From NCBI GenBank assembly GCA_900318665.1, contig ONLQ01000006.1, forward strand, positions 1 through 64,000: a DNA stretch of 64,000 nucleotides. Direction: 5' to 3'. The translations under genes and the position numbers were made by a program. The notes under the pieces were generated by a model, which made no database searches, was not told the origin of the DNA, and was given only the letters and a program-made list of their open reading frames with translations. How positions within the stretch are numbered: the first letter of the stretch is position 1; each line of letters starts with the position of its first letter. Shown here piece by piece: positions 1 through 8,780 of the stretch. The stretch comes from an uncultured Bacteroidales bacterium. Its GTDB lineage: Bacteria > Bacteroidota > Bacteroidia > Bacteroidales > P3.

Positions 1-552
1 GTAGTATTCGAGGCGTGCTGTGATGCCGAAGCGTGCGCGCAGAGGCGCTGTCAGCATACCCGAACGCGTGGTGGCACCGATGAGCGTGAAGGGTTTGAGG
101 GTGAGTTGCACGCTGCGAGCAGCGGGACCGCTCTCTATCATGATGTCAATCTTGTAGTCTTCCATGGCGGAATAGAGATATTCCTCCACAATGGGCGACA
201 AGCGGTGTATCTCGTCAATGAAAAGCACGTCGTTATGTCCCAGCGACGTCAATAGCCCAGCCAGGTCGCCAGGCTTATCGAGCACGGGTCCCGATGTCAT
301 TTTTAGGCTTACGCCCAACTCGTTGGCAATGATATGCGACAAAGTGGTCTTGCCCAGGCCCGGAGGTCCGTGCAGCAGGACATGGTCCAGAGGCTCTCCG
401 CGCTCTTTGGCGGCACGAACAAAGATGCGCAGGTTGTCAACCACTTGCTGCTGTCCCGCAAAACTCTCAAATCCTTTGGGACGCAACGCTCGTTCCACCT
501 CGCGCTCTTTGGCCGTCTGCGACCGTCCTGTGGCATCAAGATTGTCGTTCAT
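1..552 (-). CDS. ruvB: Holliday junction branch-migration helicase RuvB (N-terminal part, cut by window edge)
   Basis: RuvB is the AAA+ motor that, with RuvA, drives branch migration of Holliday junctions. The 184 residues in the window cover the N-terminal AAA+ core. Walker A GPPGLGKT is at about residues 62-69, a Walker B/DEIH stretch ([10 protein letters not shown]) at about 109-118, and the sensor region [18 protein letters not shown] follows. The ATG at 550-552 gives the usual short polar N-terminus before the conserved [13 protein letters not shown] segment. The C-terminal winged-helix domain lies beyond base 1. It is divergent from the stress-protein gene to the right. The identification is secure; nothing odd is visible. 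Confidence 0.97.
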   Translation of the reverse strand, partial: MNDNLDATGRSQTAKEREVERALRPKGFESFAGQQQVVDNLRIFVRAAKERGEPLDHVLLHGPPGLGKTTLSHIIANELGVSLKMTSGPVLDKPGDLAGLLTSLGHNDVLFIDEIHRLSPIVEEYLYSAMEDYKIDIMIESGPAARSVQLTLKPFTLIGATTRSGMLTAPLRARFGITARLEYY

Positions 553-584
553 AAACCCTTTTCTGTGTATATATATAGAATTTG

Positions 585-592
585 CAAAGTTA
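585..592 (-). promoter_or_regulatory. Candidate -7 box for ruvB
   Basis: Read leftward the bases are TAACTTTG, matching the Bacteroidota -7 consensus TAnnTTTG, about 33 bp upstream of the ruvB ATG. No convincing TTTG (-33) element sits 19-21 bp further upstream, so this is only a half-supported promoter. Confidence 0.35.
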
Positions 593-718
593 CAAAATTT
601 TCGCAAATTGTTAGCGTTATGGCTCGAAAGTTTGTAATATGGCAATAAATTTATTACTGCCTGCAATAATAATCTATAACCTGCGTTTTGATAAAAAGAC
701 ATCATAAAAGCACAAAAA

Positions 719-1555
719 ATGAGAAGCATTATTGTTGGAACCGACTTTTCGAAGGGCTCGCTTGTTGCCCTTGAGATAGCCACCGAGATGGCTAATGTGT
801 TGAAAACCGACATCTGTCTGATGTGGGTGCAGCAGGCCAACGGACTACTCGGACTTAATTATGACAAACAAACCGAAACTCTTGCCCATCAGCGTCTTGA
901 GGAAATCGTTGCCGAATATGGCGCACGAATGAAGGCGGGCAAAATGTATTTCGAAATAGCCCGTGGCAAGGTCGCCGCTACCATCAGCAACCGCGCCAAG
1001 GAACTGAATGCCCCCATCATCGTCATTGGTACCAATGGCGCGTCGGGATACGAAAAATACGTTATGGGCAGCACCGCCGCACGCATCGTGCAAGAATCGC
1101 CTTGTCCTACACTCACTGTTCGCGAGGGCTATTCTTTCGCCAACGGAATACGCAAGATTGTTCTTCCGTTGCGCCCCAACAGCGACAACACACGTCAGAA
1201 AGTTCCGCCCACGGCCGAGATTGCACGTATCTTCAATGCCGAGGTGTGTATGCTGGGACTTTATAACTATCCCGAAGAACTCAGCGAACTGCGCGTCTAT
1301 CTCGACCAATCGTCGCAGTTCCTTACCAAGGAGGGCGTTAAGCACACGGCAGCTATGCAGCAGTGCACCAATTACTGCGACGCCGTGATAGAGTTCTCTG
1401 AAGGCATAAAGGCCGATATGATGGTAATCAATACCGAGCAGGATAAGGTTGTGCAGGGCATATTCCTTGGAACCAACGCCCAGCAGATTGTTCACAAATC
1501 GCAGATTCCTGTGCTCTGTGTCCATCCTAACGACGTTTTCAACGTGGCACGCTAA
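719..1555 (+). CDS. Universal stress protein, tandem UspA domains
   Basis: This 278-residue cytoplasmic protein is made of two UspA-type alpha/beta domains in tandem (about 1-140 and 145-275). The first shows the family start [11 protein letters not shown] and the nucleotide-loop-like motif [21 protein letters not shown]. The second ends with [22 protein letters not shown]. Usp proteins bind ATP or other adenylates and help in stress survival; the exact ligand cannot be read here. The ATG at 719 follows an A-rich leader typical of the phylum. It appears monocistronic, divergent from ruvB, and ends at a hairpin terminator at 1576. Family assignment is firm; physiological role is unknown. Confidence 0.92.
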   Translation: MRSIIVGTDFSKGSLVALEIATEMANVLKTDICLMWVQQANGLLGLNYDKQTETLAHQRLEEIVAEYGARMKAGKMYFEIARGKVAATISNRAKELNAPIIVIGTNGASGYEKYVMGSTAARIVQESPCPTLTVREGYSFANGIRKIVLPLRPNSDNTRQKVPPTAEIARIFNAEVCMLGLYNYPEELSELRVYLDQSSQFLTKEGVKHTAAMQQCTNYCDAVIEFSEGIKADMMVINTEQDKVVQGIFLGTNAQQIVHKSQIPVLCVHPNDVFNVAR

Positions 1556-1575
1556 AAGTGCTTCGTCAATAATAC

Positions 1576-1603
1576 AAAAGCCGTCATCTTTGGCGGCTTT
1601 TCT
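1576..1603 (+). terminator. Rho-independent terminator after the stress-protein gene
   Basis: AAAAGCCG and CGGCTTTT arms flank a short loop, followed by TCTTTG. It lies 20 bp after the Usp stop codon. Confidence 0.7.
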
Positions 1604-1656
1604 TTGCAGGAAAGAGACCTGCCTCTATATAGATACTCTTTGAAACACAGATTAAT

Positions 1657-2910
1657 ATGACATACGACCTGATAGTTGTTGGCGGTGGTGCCGCGGGGCT
1701 TATGGCCGCCGTGGTTGCCGCCGAGCGTGGAAAGCAGGTGCTGCTGCTTGAGAAAATGGACCAGGCGGGACGCAAACTGCGCATCACGGGCAAAGGACGT
1801 TGCAACCTCACCAACACAGCGCCTCTCAAGGACTTCCTTTCCCATGTGGGGTCCGATTCACGCTTTCTGCGCAACTGTATGTCGCAGTTCTATAATGCCG
1901 AACTGATGGATTTTTTCGAGCAGCGTGGAGTGCATCTTGTCGAAGAGCGTGGAGGCCGTGTCTTTCCGCAGAGTGGTCGTTCGCTCGATATATTCCTTGC
2001 GTTGATAGGAGACCTTGAGCAGCGTTCGAATGTGGAGATACGTAAGAACTGCACCGTTGTTGACATTGACACATATGTTGGCGACGATGGTATGCGCCAT
2101 GTGTGCGGCGTGAGTCTCAAAGGTGGCGCGCATATTGCCGGCGGTCGTGTGCTTGTCGCCACAGGAGGCTTGTCCTATCCCACTACAGGTTCTACGGGCA
2201 GTGGCTATCGCTGGGCTGAGGATATGGGTCATACGGTGGTTAAGCAGGTTCCGTCGCTGGTTGCATTGCGTTGCGCAGAACCTATTCCGCCTGAACTTGT
2301 GGGCTTTGTTTTGAAAAACGTCGCCTTGCATGTGACGGATGCAGAGGGTAGGGAAGTGTGCGAATACTTTGGCGAGATGTCTTTCTCCGACGATGGTCTG
2401 TGTGGACCCATCGTGCTTTCCACCTCGCGAATGGTAAGTCGCAGGTTGCATGATGGCGAAACGCTCACAGCGCGCATCGACCTCAAACCCGCTGTCGCGG
2501 CTGCAGAACTCGACAAACGCCTTATTTCCGACCTTAATGGCAATGGGGCACGTATCTTCAACGATGCCTTGCGTCTTTGGCTGCCTGCCGAACTCATACC
2601 GCTGGCACTGAAACGGATGCATATAGAGTATTACAAACGCCTAAACCAGATTAACGGGCAGGAACGTCGTCGTCTGCTCTCGTTTCTGAAAGGCGTGGAG
2701 TTTACTCTCTCTGGCACTCGCGACTATGACGAGGCCATCGTGACCCAGGGCGGCGTAAGCCTTAAAGAGGTTAACCCAAAGACAATGGAGTCTCGCCTTG
2801 TGCATGGGTTGCATTTCGCTGGCGAAGTGTTAGACCTTGATGCCGACACAGGCGGCTACAACCTCCAGATAGCCTTCTCGACGGCCGTCGCTGCTGCTCG
2901 TGCGGTGTAG
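1657..2910 (+). CDS. HI0933/YhiN-family FAD-dependent oxidoreductase
   Basis: A 417-residue flavoprotein. Its N-terminus carries a Rossmann dinucleotide motif (DLIVVGGGAAGLMAA, residues 4-18), then the family segment KLRITGKGRCNLTN at about 41-54. A GGLSYPTTGSTGSGY stretch is seen near 170, and the C-terminal FAD-contacting block GLHFAGEVLDLDADTGGYN near 383-401 is typical of the HI0933/BaiN-like family. Length is normal. Substrate is unknown for most members; some gut homologues reduce bile-acid intermediates, but nothing here supports that function. The ATG at 1657 gives the Rossmann fold a standard four-residue lead. A strong terminator at 2943 ends the unit. Confidence 0.9.
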   Translation: MTYDLIVVGGGAAGLMAAVVAAERGKQVLLLEKMDQAGRKLRITGKGRCNLTNTAPLKDFLSHVGSDSRFLRNCMSQFYNAELMDFFEQRGVHLVEERGGRVFPQSGRSLDIFLALIGDLEQRSNVEIRKNCTVVDIDTYVGDDGMRHVCGVSLKGGAHIAGGRVLVATGGLSYPTTGSTGSGYRWAEDMGHTVVKQVPSLVALRCAEPIPPELVGFVLKNVALHVTDAEGREVCEYFGEMSFSDDGLCGPIVLSTSRMVSRRLHDGETLTARIDLKPAVAAAELDKRLISDLNGNGARIFNDALRLWLPAELIPLALKRMHIEYYKRLNQINGQERRRLLSFLKGVEFTLSGTRDYDEAIVTQGGVSLKEVNPKTMESRLVHGLHFAGEVLDLDADTGGYNLQIAFSTAVAAARAV

Positions 2911-2942
2911 GATTGACAAAACAATAGAGGTAAATAAAAAAA

Positions 2943-2978
2943 CAGAGGCAAAAGAATGACTTTGCCTCTGCTTTTTTT
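2943..2978 (+). terminator. Rho-independent terminator after the flavoprotein gene
   Basis: CAGAGGCAAA pairs with TTTGCCTCTG across an 8-nt loop, followed at once by a run of Ts interrupted by one C. It lies 32 bp after the stop codon. Confidence 0.85.
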
Positions 2979-3013
2979 ACAATTTCCAACGAGGGGAAGT
3001 GTCGATAATGTGC

Positions 3014-3051
3014 TAAAAAAACGACAATCGATTGAAAATCAATTGTCGTTT
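3014..3051 (-). terminator. Terminator of the tRNA-Gln transcript
   Basis: Read leftward, a perfect 10-bp stem (AAACGACAAT with ATTGTCGTTT) is followed by TTTTTT. It begins two bases after the tRNA 3' end. Confidence 0.75.
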
Positions 3052-3052
3052 G

Positions 3053-3123
3053 TTGTCCAACCAGGACTCGAACCTAGACTGGCTGATCCAGAGTCAGATG
3101 TGCTACCATTACACCATTGGACA
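3053..3123 (-). tRNA. tRNA-Gln (anticodon CUG)
   Basis: Read leftward, the molecule starts TGTCCAA and ends TTGGACA plus discriminator A, giving a perfect 7-bp acceptor stem. The D arm has GTG..CAC closing AATGGTAG, the anticodon loop is CTCTGGA (anticodon CTG, decoding CAG as glutamine), and the T arm is CTAGG-TTCGAGT-CCTGG. The CCA end is not encoded. It has its own promoter and terminator. The first pair of the anticodon stem looks mismatched, which is tolerable. I identified the type from the anticodon and overall fold only. Confidence 0.93.
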
Positions 3124-3148
3124 GGCTTTTTTCTCTCGAAAAGCGGTG

Positions 3149-3179
3149 CAAAAGTACGTTTTTTTTTCATTCCGACAAA
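3149..3179 (-). promoter_or_regulatory. Promoter of tRNA-Gln
   Basis: Read leftward: TTTG (3179-3176), exactly 19 bp, then TACTTTTG (3156-3149). This matches the Bacteroides -33/-7 promoter in sequence and spacing. Transcription would start about 20 nt before the mature tRNA 5' end. Confidence 0.65.
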
Positions 3180-3391
3180 ATTTTTTTTGACAATCACATT
3201 CTGCAATATTTATATCGGGCAATTTTTCAACGCATTATGTTTTTATTGTATTTCTTATGTTCGGGTGTCAGTTGTTGTAAACAATATGTGGTATCACGTT
3301 CTGATGTTTCCTTTGGGGTGAATATGATGAACGTTTTTCCGAAAAAGAACTCTGATAGTGTTGAACGACTTGAAATACAATGCCTTTGTAT

Positions 3392-3431
3392 GAAGAAAGC
3401 CCTCTGGATAACTCCAAAGGGCTTTCTTTTT
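3392..3431 (-). terminator. Terminator hairpin after the HU gene
   Basis: AAGAAAGCCCT and AGGGCTTTCTT form an 11-bp stem, 16 bp past the HU stop codon. The T-run is stronger on the plus side, so it is a good hairpin but a modest leftward intrinsic terminator. Confidence 0.6.
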
Positions 3432-3446
3432 GTTTTCGGGTCGTTG

Positions 3447-3734
3447 TTAGGCTTTCTTGCCGGCTTTGACCTCGTCTTTGAATTCTTTGCAGGGTTTGAA
3501 TTTCGGGATGTTGTGTGCGGGAATCACGATGGGGGTGTTCTTGGTGATATTGCGACCGGTTTTCTCGGCGCGGCGCACAATCTCGAAAGTACCAAAACCA
3601 CGGAGATATACGTTCTCACCGTTGGCCATGGCGTTCTTGATGGTGGTCATCATCTCCTCAACAATGTAGAGGGCTGCGGTTTTGTCGATACCAGTTTTCT
3701 GGTGAATCTGCGATACGATTTCTGCTTTTGTCAT
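3447..3734 (-). CDS. HU/IHF-family nucleoid DNA-binding protein
   Basis: A 95-residue histone-like protein that bends DNA as a dimer. The start MTKAEIVSQIHQKTG is the classic HU N-terminus, and the arm region VYLRGFGTFEI...RAEKTGRNI...VIPAHNIPKFKPCKEFK is the HU signature with its beta-ribbon proline region. An upstream frame extension of 17 residues exists, but the ATG at 3734 is preferred because it gives the family-standard start and sits about 40 bp after a good promoter. Whether it is a generic HU or an IHF-like paralogue cannot be settled from one gene. Confidence 0.95.
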   Translation of the reverse strand: MTKAEIVSQIHQKTGIDKTAALYIVEEMMTTIKNAMANGENVYLRGFGTFEIVRRAEKTGRNITKNTPIVIPAHNIPKFKPCKEFKDEVKAGKKA

Positions 3735-3773
3735 GACTATATTGTTTGAATAATTTTTATTGTTTTGAGACTG

Positions 3774-3804
3774 CAAAGATAGCAATTATTTCTTTATCTG
3801 CAAT
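3774..3804 (-). promoter_or_regulatory. Promoter of the HU gene
   Basis: Read leftward: ATTG as a near-match to TTTG, 19 bp, then TATCTTTG, a perfect -7 box, about 40 bp before the HU start codon. Confidence 0.55.
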
Positions 3805-3812
3805 TTATTTTT

Positions 3813-4628
3813 CTATTTCTGATAATATTTGATGTATGCGTCGTTTATGAACACGGTGCTTATCATTCTTATAACTGACAATCCCATAGATATATAACTC
3901 GAAATATTGGGGTCTGTGGTTGCCGTGCGTTTCTTTTGGCCGTTAGGCTCTACATATACTATGTCGTTTTGTTGTAGATAGTAATAGGGAGAGTTTAATA
4001 CTTCCTTTGTTGTCAGGTCTATCTCGCCTATGACTTGTTCTCCGTTTTCTTCGCGCATCACTTTCACGTTGTTACGCTGCCCATATATGGTTATGTCGCC
4101 TGTTTGTGCCAGCGCCTCGAATATTGTCAGACGGTTGCCTTCTATGTGCAGCATGCTTGGATTTGCCACCTCTCCGGTAACGGTTACTCGGAAGTTGGCT
4201 CGTGTTACGCTAACAACGGGGTCTTTCACATAGTTGTTTGTGCGAAGCAGTGTGGTGATGTCTGTAGCAATGGTGTCGAGAGGTCTGCCCGCCACAACCA
4301 TTTTGCCTATCAGTGGCAGTTCAATCTCGCCTTTGGGAGAAACCAAATAGGATTGGCGCAGTTTTACAGCCTCATGGTCGTTTGGGTTGCCTGCGTTGAT
4401 GCGTTCGTAGAACTGGTACAGGCTTTCGGGCGACAGGCTCACGATATTTATCTCCAGTTCGTCGCCAGGCATTGCAAGCGCGCTGTAGTTGGTGAGTATG
4501 TCGGTGGCTTCGTCGCGCTGTGCGTCGCTTATATAGGCATAGTTTTCGGTGGAGCGGCACGAGCAGAGCAGCATTGATGCAATCAATGCCAATGCGAAGT
4601 AAAAATATGTGTGTCGAGGTAATGTCAT
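3813..4628 (-). CDS. Wza-like polysaccharide export lipoprotein
   Basis: A 271-residue lipoprotein of the outer-membrane polysaccharide export family. A hydrophobic signal runs from residue 8 and ends in LLCSC, with Cys24 the likely lipidation site. The Poly_export domain follows: PGDELEINIVSLSPESL..., then SPKGEIELPLIGKMVVAG, then two SLBB-like segments around VTVTGEVANPSMLHIEGNRLTIFEAL and the end QQNDIVYVEPN. The ATG at 4628 puts the charged residues directly before the signal; the frame stays open 43 codons further upstream, but that sequence resembles non-coding leader. No glycosyltransferase or tyrosine-kinase (Wzc) partner is next to it, so the exported polymer is unknown. Confidence 0.88.
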   Translation of the reverse strand: MTLPRHTYFYFALALIASMLLCSCRSTENYAYISDAQRDEATDILTNYSALAMPGDELEINIVSLSPESLYQFYERINAGNPNDHEAVKLRQSYLVSPKGEIELPLIGKMVVAGRPLDTIATDITTLLRTNNYVKDPVVSVTRANFRVTVTGEVANPSMLHIEGNRLTIFEALAQTGDITIYGQRNNVKVMREENGEQVIGEIDLTTKEVLNSPYYYLQQNDIVYVEPNGQKKRTATTDPNISSYISMGLSVIRMISTVFINDAYIKYYQK

Positions 4629-4669
4629 TTTGATTGATGAAGTCGAAAAATGCCTATCTAAACAAAATG

Positions 4670-4677
4670 CAAAAGTA
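4670..4677 (-). promoter_or_regulatory. Candidate -7 box for the export lipoprotein
   Basis: Read leftward TACTTTTG, matching TAnnTTTG, about 42 bp upstream of the start codon. The -33 element is not recognisable at 19-21 bp. Confidence 0.35.
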
Positions 4678-4754
4678 CGTATTTTATGCCTTTTAAGTAA
4701 AAAATGTTTTTGCAAGGACTGTCTGTTGGGGGAAAATATTTGTCCTAAAATGGC

Positions 4755-4797
4755 CAAAAAAAACAGCAGGGAAGGCCGTTGTTGGTCTTCCCTGCTG
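4755..4797 (-). terminator. Terminator of the ornithine aminotransferase gene
   Basis: CAGCAGGGAAG pairs with CTTCCCTGCTG; read leftward it is followed by eight Ts. It begins 24 bp after the rocD stop codon. Confidence 0.85.
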
Positions 4798-4820
4798 ATG
4801 GATAGAGTGTTTTGTTCGAA

Positions 4821-6041
4821 TTATTCGAAACTCTTGATGGCTTGTTTGATGAGTTCCATGGCTTCGCGGAGTTGCTGCTCGGTGATGACCAGCGGGGGAG
4901 CGAAGCGGATGATGTGCTGGTGGGTGGGCTTGGCGAGGACGCCGAGGTCGCGCATCTTGAGGCAGACATCCCATGCTTCTTTGCCGTTGTGGGGCTTGAT
5001 GATGATGGCGTTGAGGAGGCCTTTGCCGCGCACTTTCTCGATCATGGGGCTCTTGAAGTTGGTCATTTCCTCGCGGAAGATCTTGCCGAGACGCTCGGCG
5101 TTCTCCATGAGGTGCTCGTCTTTGATGACCTGGAGGGCTGCGATGGAGACTTTGGCTGCGATGGGGTTGCCGCCGAAGGTGGAGCCGTGCTCGCCGGGCT
5201 TGATGTTGAGCATGATGTCGTCGTCGGCCAGGACTGCGCTGACGGGCATTACGCCGCCGCCGAGGGCCTTGCCGAGGATGAGGATGTCGGGACGCACGCC
5301 TTCGTGGTCAACGGCAAGCATTTTGCCGGTACGGGCGATACCGCTCTGTACCTCGTCGGCCATGAAGAGGACGTTGTATTTCTTGCAGATGTCGTAGCAT
5401 TTCTTGAGGTAGCCCTCGTCGGGAACGTAGACACCGGCCTCGCCCTGGATAGGCTCTACGAGGAAACCGGCGATCTTGTCGCCTTCTTTAGCAAGGACTT
5501 TCTCGAGAGCGTCGGCATCGTTGTAGGGGATGCGGACGAAACCAGGAGTCATAGGGCCATAGTTGGCATAGCTCTCGGGGTCGTTGCTCATGGTGATGAT
5601 GGTGATGGTGCGGCCGTGGAAGTTGCCTTCGCAGCAGACGATTTTGACTTCGTCGTTGGGGATGCCTTTCTTAACAACGCCCCAGCGGCGAGCGAGTTTC
5701 AGAGCGGTCTCGTCGGCCTCGGCACCAGTGTTCATGGGCAGAACCTTCTCGTAGCCGAAGTATTCGGTGACGTATTTTTCCCACTCGCCAAGGCAGTTGT
5801 TGTAGAATGCGCGGCTGGAGAGTGTGAGTTCGTGGGCCTGGTCGCACATGGCCTTGACAATCTTGGGGTGGCAGTGGCCTTGGTTGACAGCGCTATAGGC
5901 TGAGAGGAAGTCGAAATATTTTTTGCCCTCGCAGTCCCAAACGAAAGCGCCTTCGCCTTTGGCAAGCACTACAGGCAGTGGATGATAGTTATGGGCGCCG
6001 TATTTGGCTTCCATCTCCATGAATTGTTCTGATTTTGTCAT
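4821..6041 (-). CDS. rocD: Ornithine--oxo-acid aminotransferase (PLP enzyme)
   Basis: A 406-residue class III PLP aminotransferase that moves the delta-amino group of ornithine to 2-oxoglutarate, giving glutamate semialdehyde. Visible marks are the N-terminal [18 protein letters not shown], the cofactor region [26 protein letters not shown], the DEVQSG motif at about 230-234, and the PLP lysine in [10 protein letters not shown] at about Lys258. Length and order match bacterial and eukaryotic ornithine aminotransferases closely. It is a single-gene unit with its own terminator; no arginase or proline genes are adjacent. The main alternative, acetylornithine aminotransferase, fits the N-terminal motif less well. 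Confidence 0.95.
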   Translation of the reverse strand: MTKSEQFMEMEAKYGAHNYHPLPVVLAKGEGAFVWDCEGKKYFDFLSAYSAVNQGHCHPKIVKAMCDQAHELTLSSRAFYNNCLGEWEKYVTEYFGYEKVLPMNTGAEADETALKLARRWGVVKKGIPNDEVKIVCCEGNFHGRTITIITMSNDPESYANYGPMTPGFVRIPYNDADALEKVLAKEGDKIAGFLVEPIQGEAGVYVPDEGYLKKCYDICKKYNVLFMADEVQSGIARTGKMLAVDHEGVRPDILILGKALGGGVMPVSAVLADDDIMLNIKPGEHGSTFGGNPIAAKVSIAALQVIKDEHLMENAERLGKIFREEMTNFKSPMIEKVRGKGLLNAIIIKPHNGKEAWDVCLKMRDLGVLAKPTHQHIIRFAPPLVITEQQLREAMELIKQAIKSFE

Positions 6042-6115
6042 AACTTGTGAGATTTATTGTTGTTTTTGTGTGTTTGAATATGCAATGAATTGCAGATTTT
6101 TGATTTTTGAAAGTG

Positions 6116-6123
6116 CAAATGTA
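6116..6123 (-). promoter_or_regulatory. Candidate -7 box for rocD
   Basis: Read leftward TACATTTG, matching TAnnTTTG, about 75 bp upstream of the rocD ATG. No clear -33 partner. Confidence 0.35.
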
Positions 6124-6461
6124 CGAAAAAGGCTTTTTATTTCATAATTTTTTTTGAGAGTGGCTTTGGTGGGATGCTTTTGGTGGGAAAAAGGATATGG
6201 TGTTTTTTCTTGTGGTAATGGTGTTTTTGTGGGTTGGATGGGTTGTGGGTTGGATGGCGGGTTTCGACCTTTTGCTAAGCCATAAAAGGGGTTTTGTTCG
6301 TATTTTGTTCGTACTTGATTCGAAGATTGTTCGAGTCATGGTTTGTTGTTTGTTAATATTCAGTTGTTTAGATGTTTTGGACTTTGAAGAGTGTTCGACC
6401 TTTTGTTAAATCGGGACTCGAGGGGAGGAAATGGTGTGGGGAGATAATAAATGACGGGTGA
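6124..6461. other. Gene-free stretch between rocD and the B12 operon
   Basis: I see no credible gene. The plus strand is strongly G+T rich from about 6160 to 6320, with short direct repeats such as TTTGGTGGGA (twice) and GGGTTGGATGG (twice). A short open frame here encodes only hydrophobic low-complexity sequence and is not called. Confidence 0.6.
6231..6261 (+). other. G-quadruplex-capable GGG tract cluster
   Basis: Four GGG runs at 6231-6233, 6240-6242, 6247-6249 and 6259-6261, with loops of 6, 4 and 9 nt, inside a duplicated GGGTTGGATGG unit. The last loop is longer than the strict G4 rule. Function is unknown. Confidence 0.35.
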
Positions 6462-6492
6462 TTTTCAGATTGGAAAATAAATAGTAATTTTG
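6462..6492 (+). promoter_or_regulatory. Candidate promoter of the B12 uptake operon
   Basis: TAATTTTG at 6485-6492 matches the -7 box perfectly. TTTTC about 19 bp upstream is a weak -33 element. Transcription from here would include the whole riboswitch. Confidence 0.5.
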
Positions 6493-6494
6493 CA

Positions 6495-6670
6495 GTCGAT
6501 TTGGTTGCCTTGGTGCATTAAAATGGGAATCGGGTGTGAGTCCCGAACAGTCCCGCTGCTGTGAGCCTCTTGCAATCAGTCTGTCTCTTGAAATGGGCCA
6601 TTGTGTGCCGATATAGGTGCATGAGAAGGCGGGGACGGAAGGAGGCGAAGTCAGAAGACCTGCCAAATTG
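6495..6670 (+). promoter_or_regulatory. Cobalamin riboswitch 1 (ahead of btuB)
   Basis: The core of the cobalamin aptamer is readable: GGGAATCGGGTGTGAGTCCC, then ACAGTCCCGCTGCTGTGA, a variable arm, and the B12 box AGTCAGAAGACCTGCC at the 3' end. The terminal stem P1 pairs CGATTTGG (about 6496-6503) with CCAAATTG (about 6663-6670). The btuB ATG lies only about 32 nt beyond P1, and no terminator hairpin intervenes, so control of translation start is more likely than premature termination. B12 binding would repress the uptake operon. Confidence 0.95.
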
Positions 6671-6702
6671 ATGTAGTGAATTGTTCTCGAGGAAAGGACG
6701 TC

Positions 6703-8772
6703 ATGACGAGCAGAATTGTTGCCATATTACGCTTTGCTGGTTGCTGTCTTTTGATGGTAGCGTGCTGCTGTTCTGTGGCGATTGCGCAGGTGAACGACAG
6801 TCTGGTGCGTCAGACGCTGCAGGAGGTCAATGTCTCGGGTGAGAGGGCTCCTTCGGAATTGCGTGCCCACACGCCGACGCAGGTTGTCACGGTGCAGCGC
6901 CTGGAGCAGACGGGGGCGTTTCAACTCTCGGATGCTTTGCGGCAGATGACGGGTCTGACGATTAAGGATTATGGCGGAATTGGCGGCATTAAGACTATCT
7001 CGGCGCGAGGCCTTGGCAGTCAGTTTAGTACGCTGACGATTGACGGTGTGGCGGTGAGCGACTGCCAGAACGGGCAGGTGGATATTGGCCGCTATCTGGT
7101 AGGGAACAGTGCTTTTGTTAGTTTTGCTAATGGGCAGCACGGAGGACTGTTGCAGTCGGCGCGTGCTTTTGCGGCTGGCAATATTCTGAGTATGGAGGGA
7201 CGTGCTCCGCGTTTTTTCCTGACGCGCAAGACTAATCTTCGTTTTGGCATGGAGGGAGGCTCGTATGGTATGCTGTCGCCTTCGCTGCTGTGGGAACAGA
7301 AACTGAGTGAAAAATTGTCTCTCTCGCTTTGGGGGAGTTATCTGCGCTCGGAGGGCAACTATCCATATACTATATTTTATGGTATAGACCAGAGTGATAG
7401 CAGTTCGGTGCAGAATCGTGAAAATTCGCAGATGTGGATGGCTATTGGCGATGCGAGTCTGTATTATGCCATCAGCGATGACCAGCAACTGAACATAAAG
7501 GGGCACTTTATGCATGGCAGACATAATCTGCCAGGCGCGGTGTCGTTATATAGGACTATAAAGGCTTCGGAACATACTGAGGACCAACTGCTTTTTGTGC
7601 AGGGCAAATATCGTAGGCGCTTTATGTCCGACAGTACGGGGCACCATAGGATGCACCTGCAGGTGCTTGGAAAAATACAGTCGAGTAACGATATATATGA
7701 GGATACTGCGCATCGCACGCTTGATGGTATTCTTCATAATGAATATGCTCAGATTGAGGGCTATCTGTCATCGACTTTTCTCTATGAGCCTGTGAGAGGT
7801 TTACGCTTTAGTTTGGCTGGTGACGGGGTGGTTAATACGTTGCAAAGCAATCTTTCGGCTAATAATAGAGTGCAGAGGGTGTCGTCGCTTGCCGCTTTGG
7901 CTGCCGAATATGCTGGACGGCTGGCTACTGCTTCGGGAAGCATATTAATGACTGGAATAGGGGAGCAGGCATCGACTGACGAGGAACCGCGGGACGATTT
8001 GCACGCGACAGAGTATTTCCGTCTTTCGCCTTTTTTGTCGTTTAATGTGCGTCCGTGGCAGGATAAGCATCTGAGATTCCGCTATTTCTTTAAGGAGAAC
8101 TATCGTGTGCCAACGTTCAACGAGATGTATTATCTGACGATGGTGCGCGAGTTGAAGCCGGAGCGTGCTATGCAGCACAATGTGGGCATCACTTATCTAT
8201 ATGGTACGGATACTAATGCCATACGCAGTCTGTCAATAACCCTTGATGCGTACTACAACCGTGTGAGCGAGAAGATTGTGGCTATACCGACTAATAATAT
8301 GTTTATATGGTCGATGATTAATATGGGACGTGTGGATATAACGGGTGTTGATTTCAAGGCTGACGCTGTTTTGCAATTGGAGGACATAGGCGTTAATTTC
8401 TCCATCAACTATTCTTATCAGCACGCAGTGGACCGTACCGACCCATCGGGAAAGACCTACGGCCATCAGATACCCTACACGCCGTTGCACTCTGGCGGTA
8501 TGGCGCTATATGTTGAGACCACGTTGGCCGAATTTGGCCATGAATTTATTGTTGTGGGCGACCGCTACTGCTCGCAGCAGAACAGCCGCGCCAATCTCGT
8601 GGAGGGATATATCGACCACGGACTTTCGGTGTCGAAGCGGTTTGTGCTGCGTTTCGGCACCATAAGGGCGCAGGTGCGTCTGCTCAACTTGCTGGATGTG
8701 CGCTACGAGGTGGTGCGCAGTTATCCTATGATGGGGCGCAACTGGCGCGTTTCGGTGTTGTATGAATTCTGA
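6703..8772 (+). CDS. btuB: TonB-dependent outer-membrane vitamin B12 receptor (BtuB-type)
   Basis: A 689-residue TonB-dependent transporter. A signal peptide (about 1-28) ends in VAIAQ. A TonB-box-like stretch TLQEVNVSGE and the plug domain follow, with DALRQMTGLTIKDYGG, ISARGLGSQFSTLTIDGV and DIGRYLVGNSAFVSF, then a beta-barrel ending in a terminal Phe (SVLYEF) as expected for BamA recognition. The ATG at 6703 gives a proper signal peptide; an in-frame GTG at 6676 adds nine unlikely residues. The cobalamin riboswitch directly upstream and the BtuG-like gene directly downstream make B12 or another corrinoid the likely substrate. No btuFCD genes are adjacent. Confidence 0.93.
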   Translation: MTSRIVAILRFAGCCLLMVACCCSVAIAQVNDSLVRQTLQEVNVSGERAPSELRAHTPTQVVTVQRLEQTGAFQLSDALRQMTGLTIKDYGGIGGIKTISARGLGSQFSTLTIDGVAVSDCQNGQVDIGRYLVGNSAFVSFANGQHGGLLQSARAFAAGNILSMEGRAPRFFLTRKTNLRFGMEGGSYGMLSPSLLWEQKLSEKLSLSLWGSYLRSEGNYPYTIFYGIDQSDSSSVQNRENSQMWMAIGDASLYYAISDDQQLNIKGHFMHGRHNLPGAVSLYRTIKASEHTEDQLLFVQGKYRRRFMSDSTGHHRMHLQVLGKIQSSNDIYEDTAHRTLDGILHNEYAQIEGYLSSTFLYEPVRGLRFSLAGDGVVNTLQSNLSANNRVQRVSSLAALAAEYAGRLATASGSILMTGIGEQASTDEEPRDDLHATEYFRLSPFLSFNVRPWQDKHLRFRYFFKENYRVPTFNEMYYLTMVRELKPERAMQHNVGITYLYGTDTNAIRSLSITLDAYYNRVSEKIVAIPTNNMFIWSMINMGRVDITGVDFKADAVLQLEDIGVNFSINYSYQHAVDRTDPSGKTYGHQIPYTPLHSGGMALYVETTLAEFGHEFIVVGDRYCSQQNSRANLVEGYIDHGLSVSKRFVLRFGTIRAQVRLLNLLDVRYEVVRSYPMMGRNWRVSVLYEF

Positions 8773-8780
8773 AAAATATC

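Noticed and set aside
3813..4628. Wza-like gene considered as part of a capsule locus
   Set aside because: Neighbours are HU and ornithine aminotransferase; no glycosyltransferase, Wzc or polymerase gene is present.
6197..6409. A 70-codon open frame in the rocD-btuB gap
   Set aside because: Made of Val, Trp, Gly and Phe codons from the G+T-rich tract; no A-rich leader, promoter or motif supports translation.
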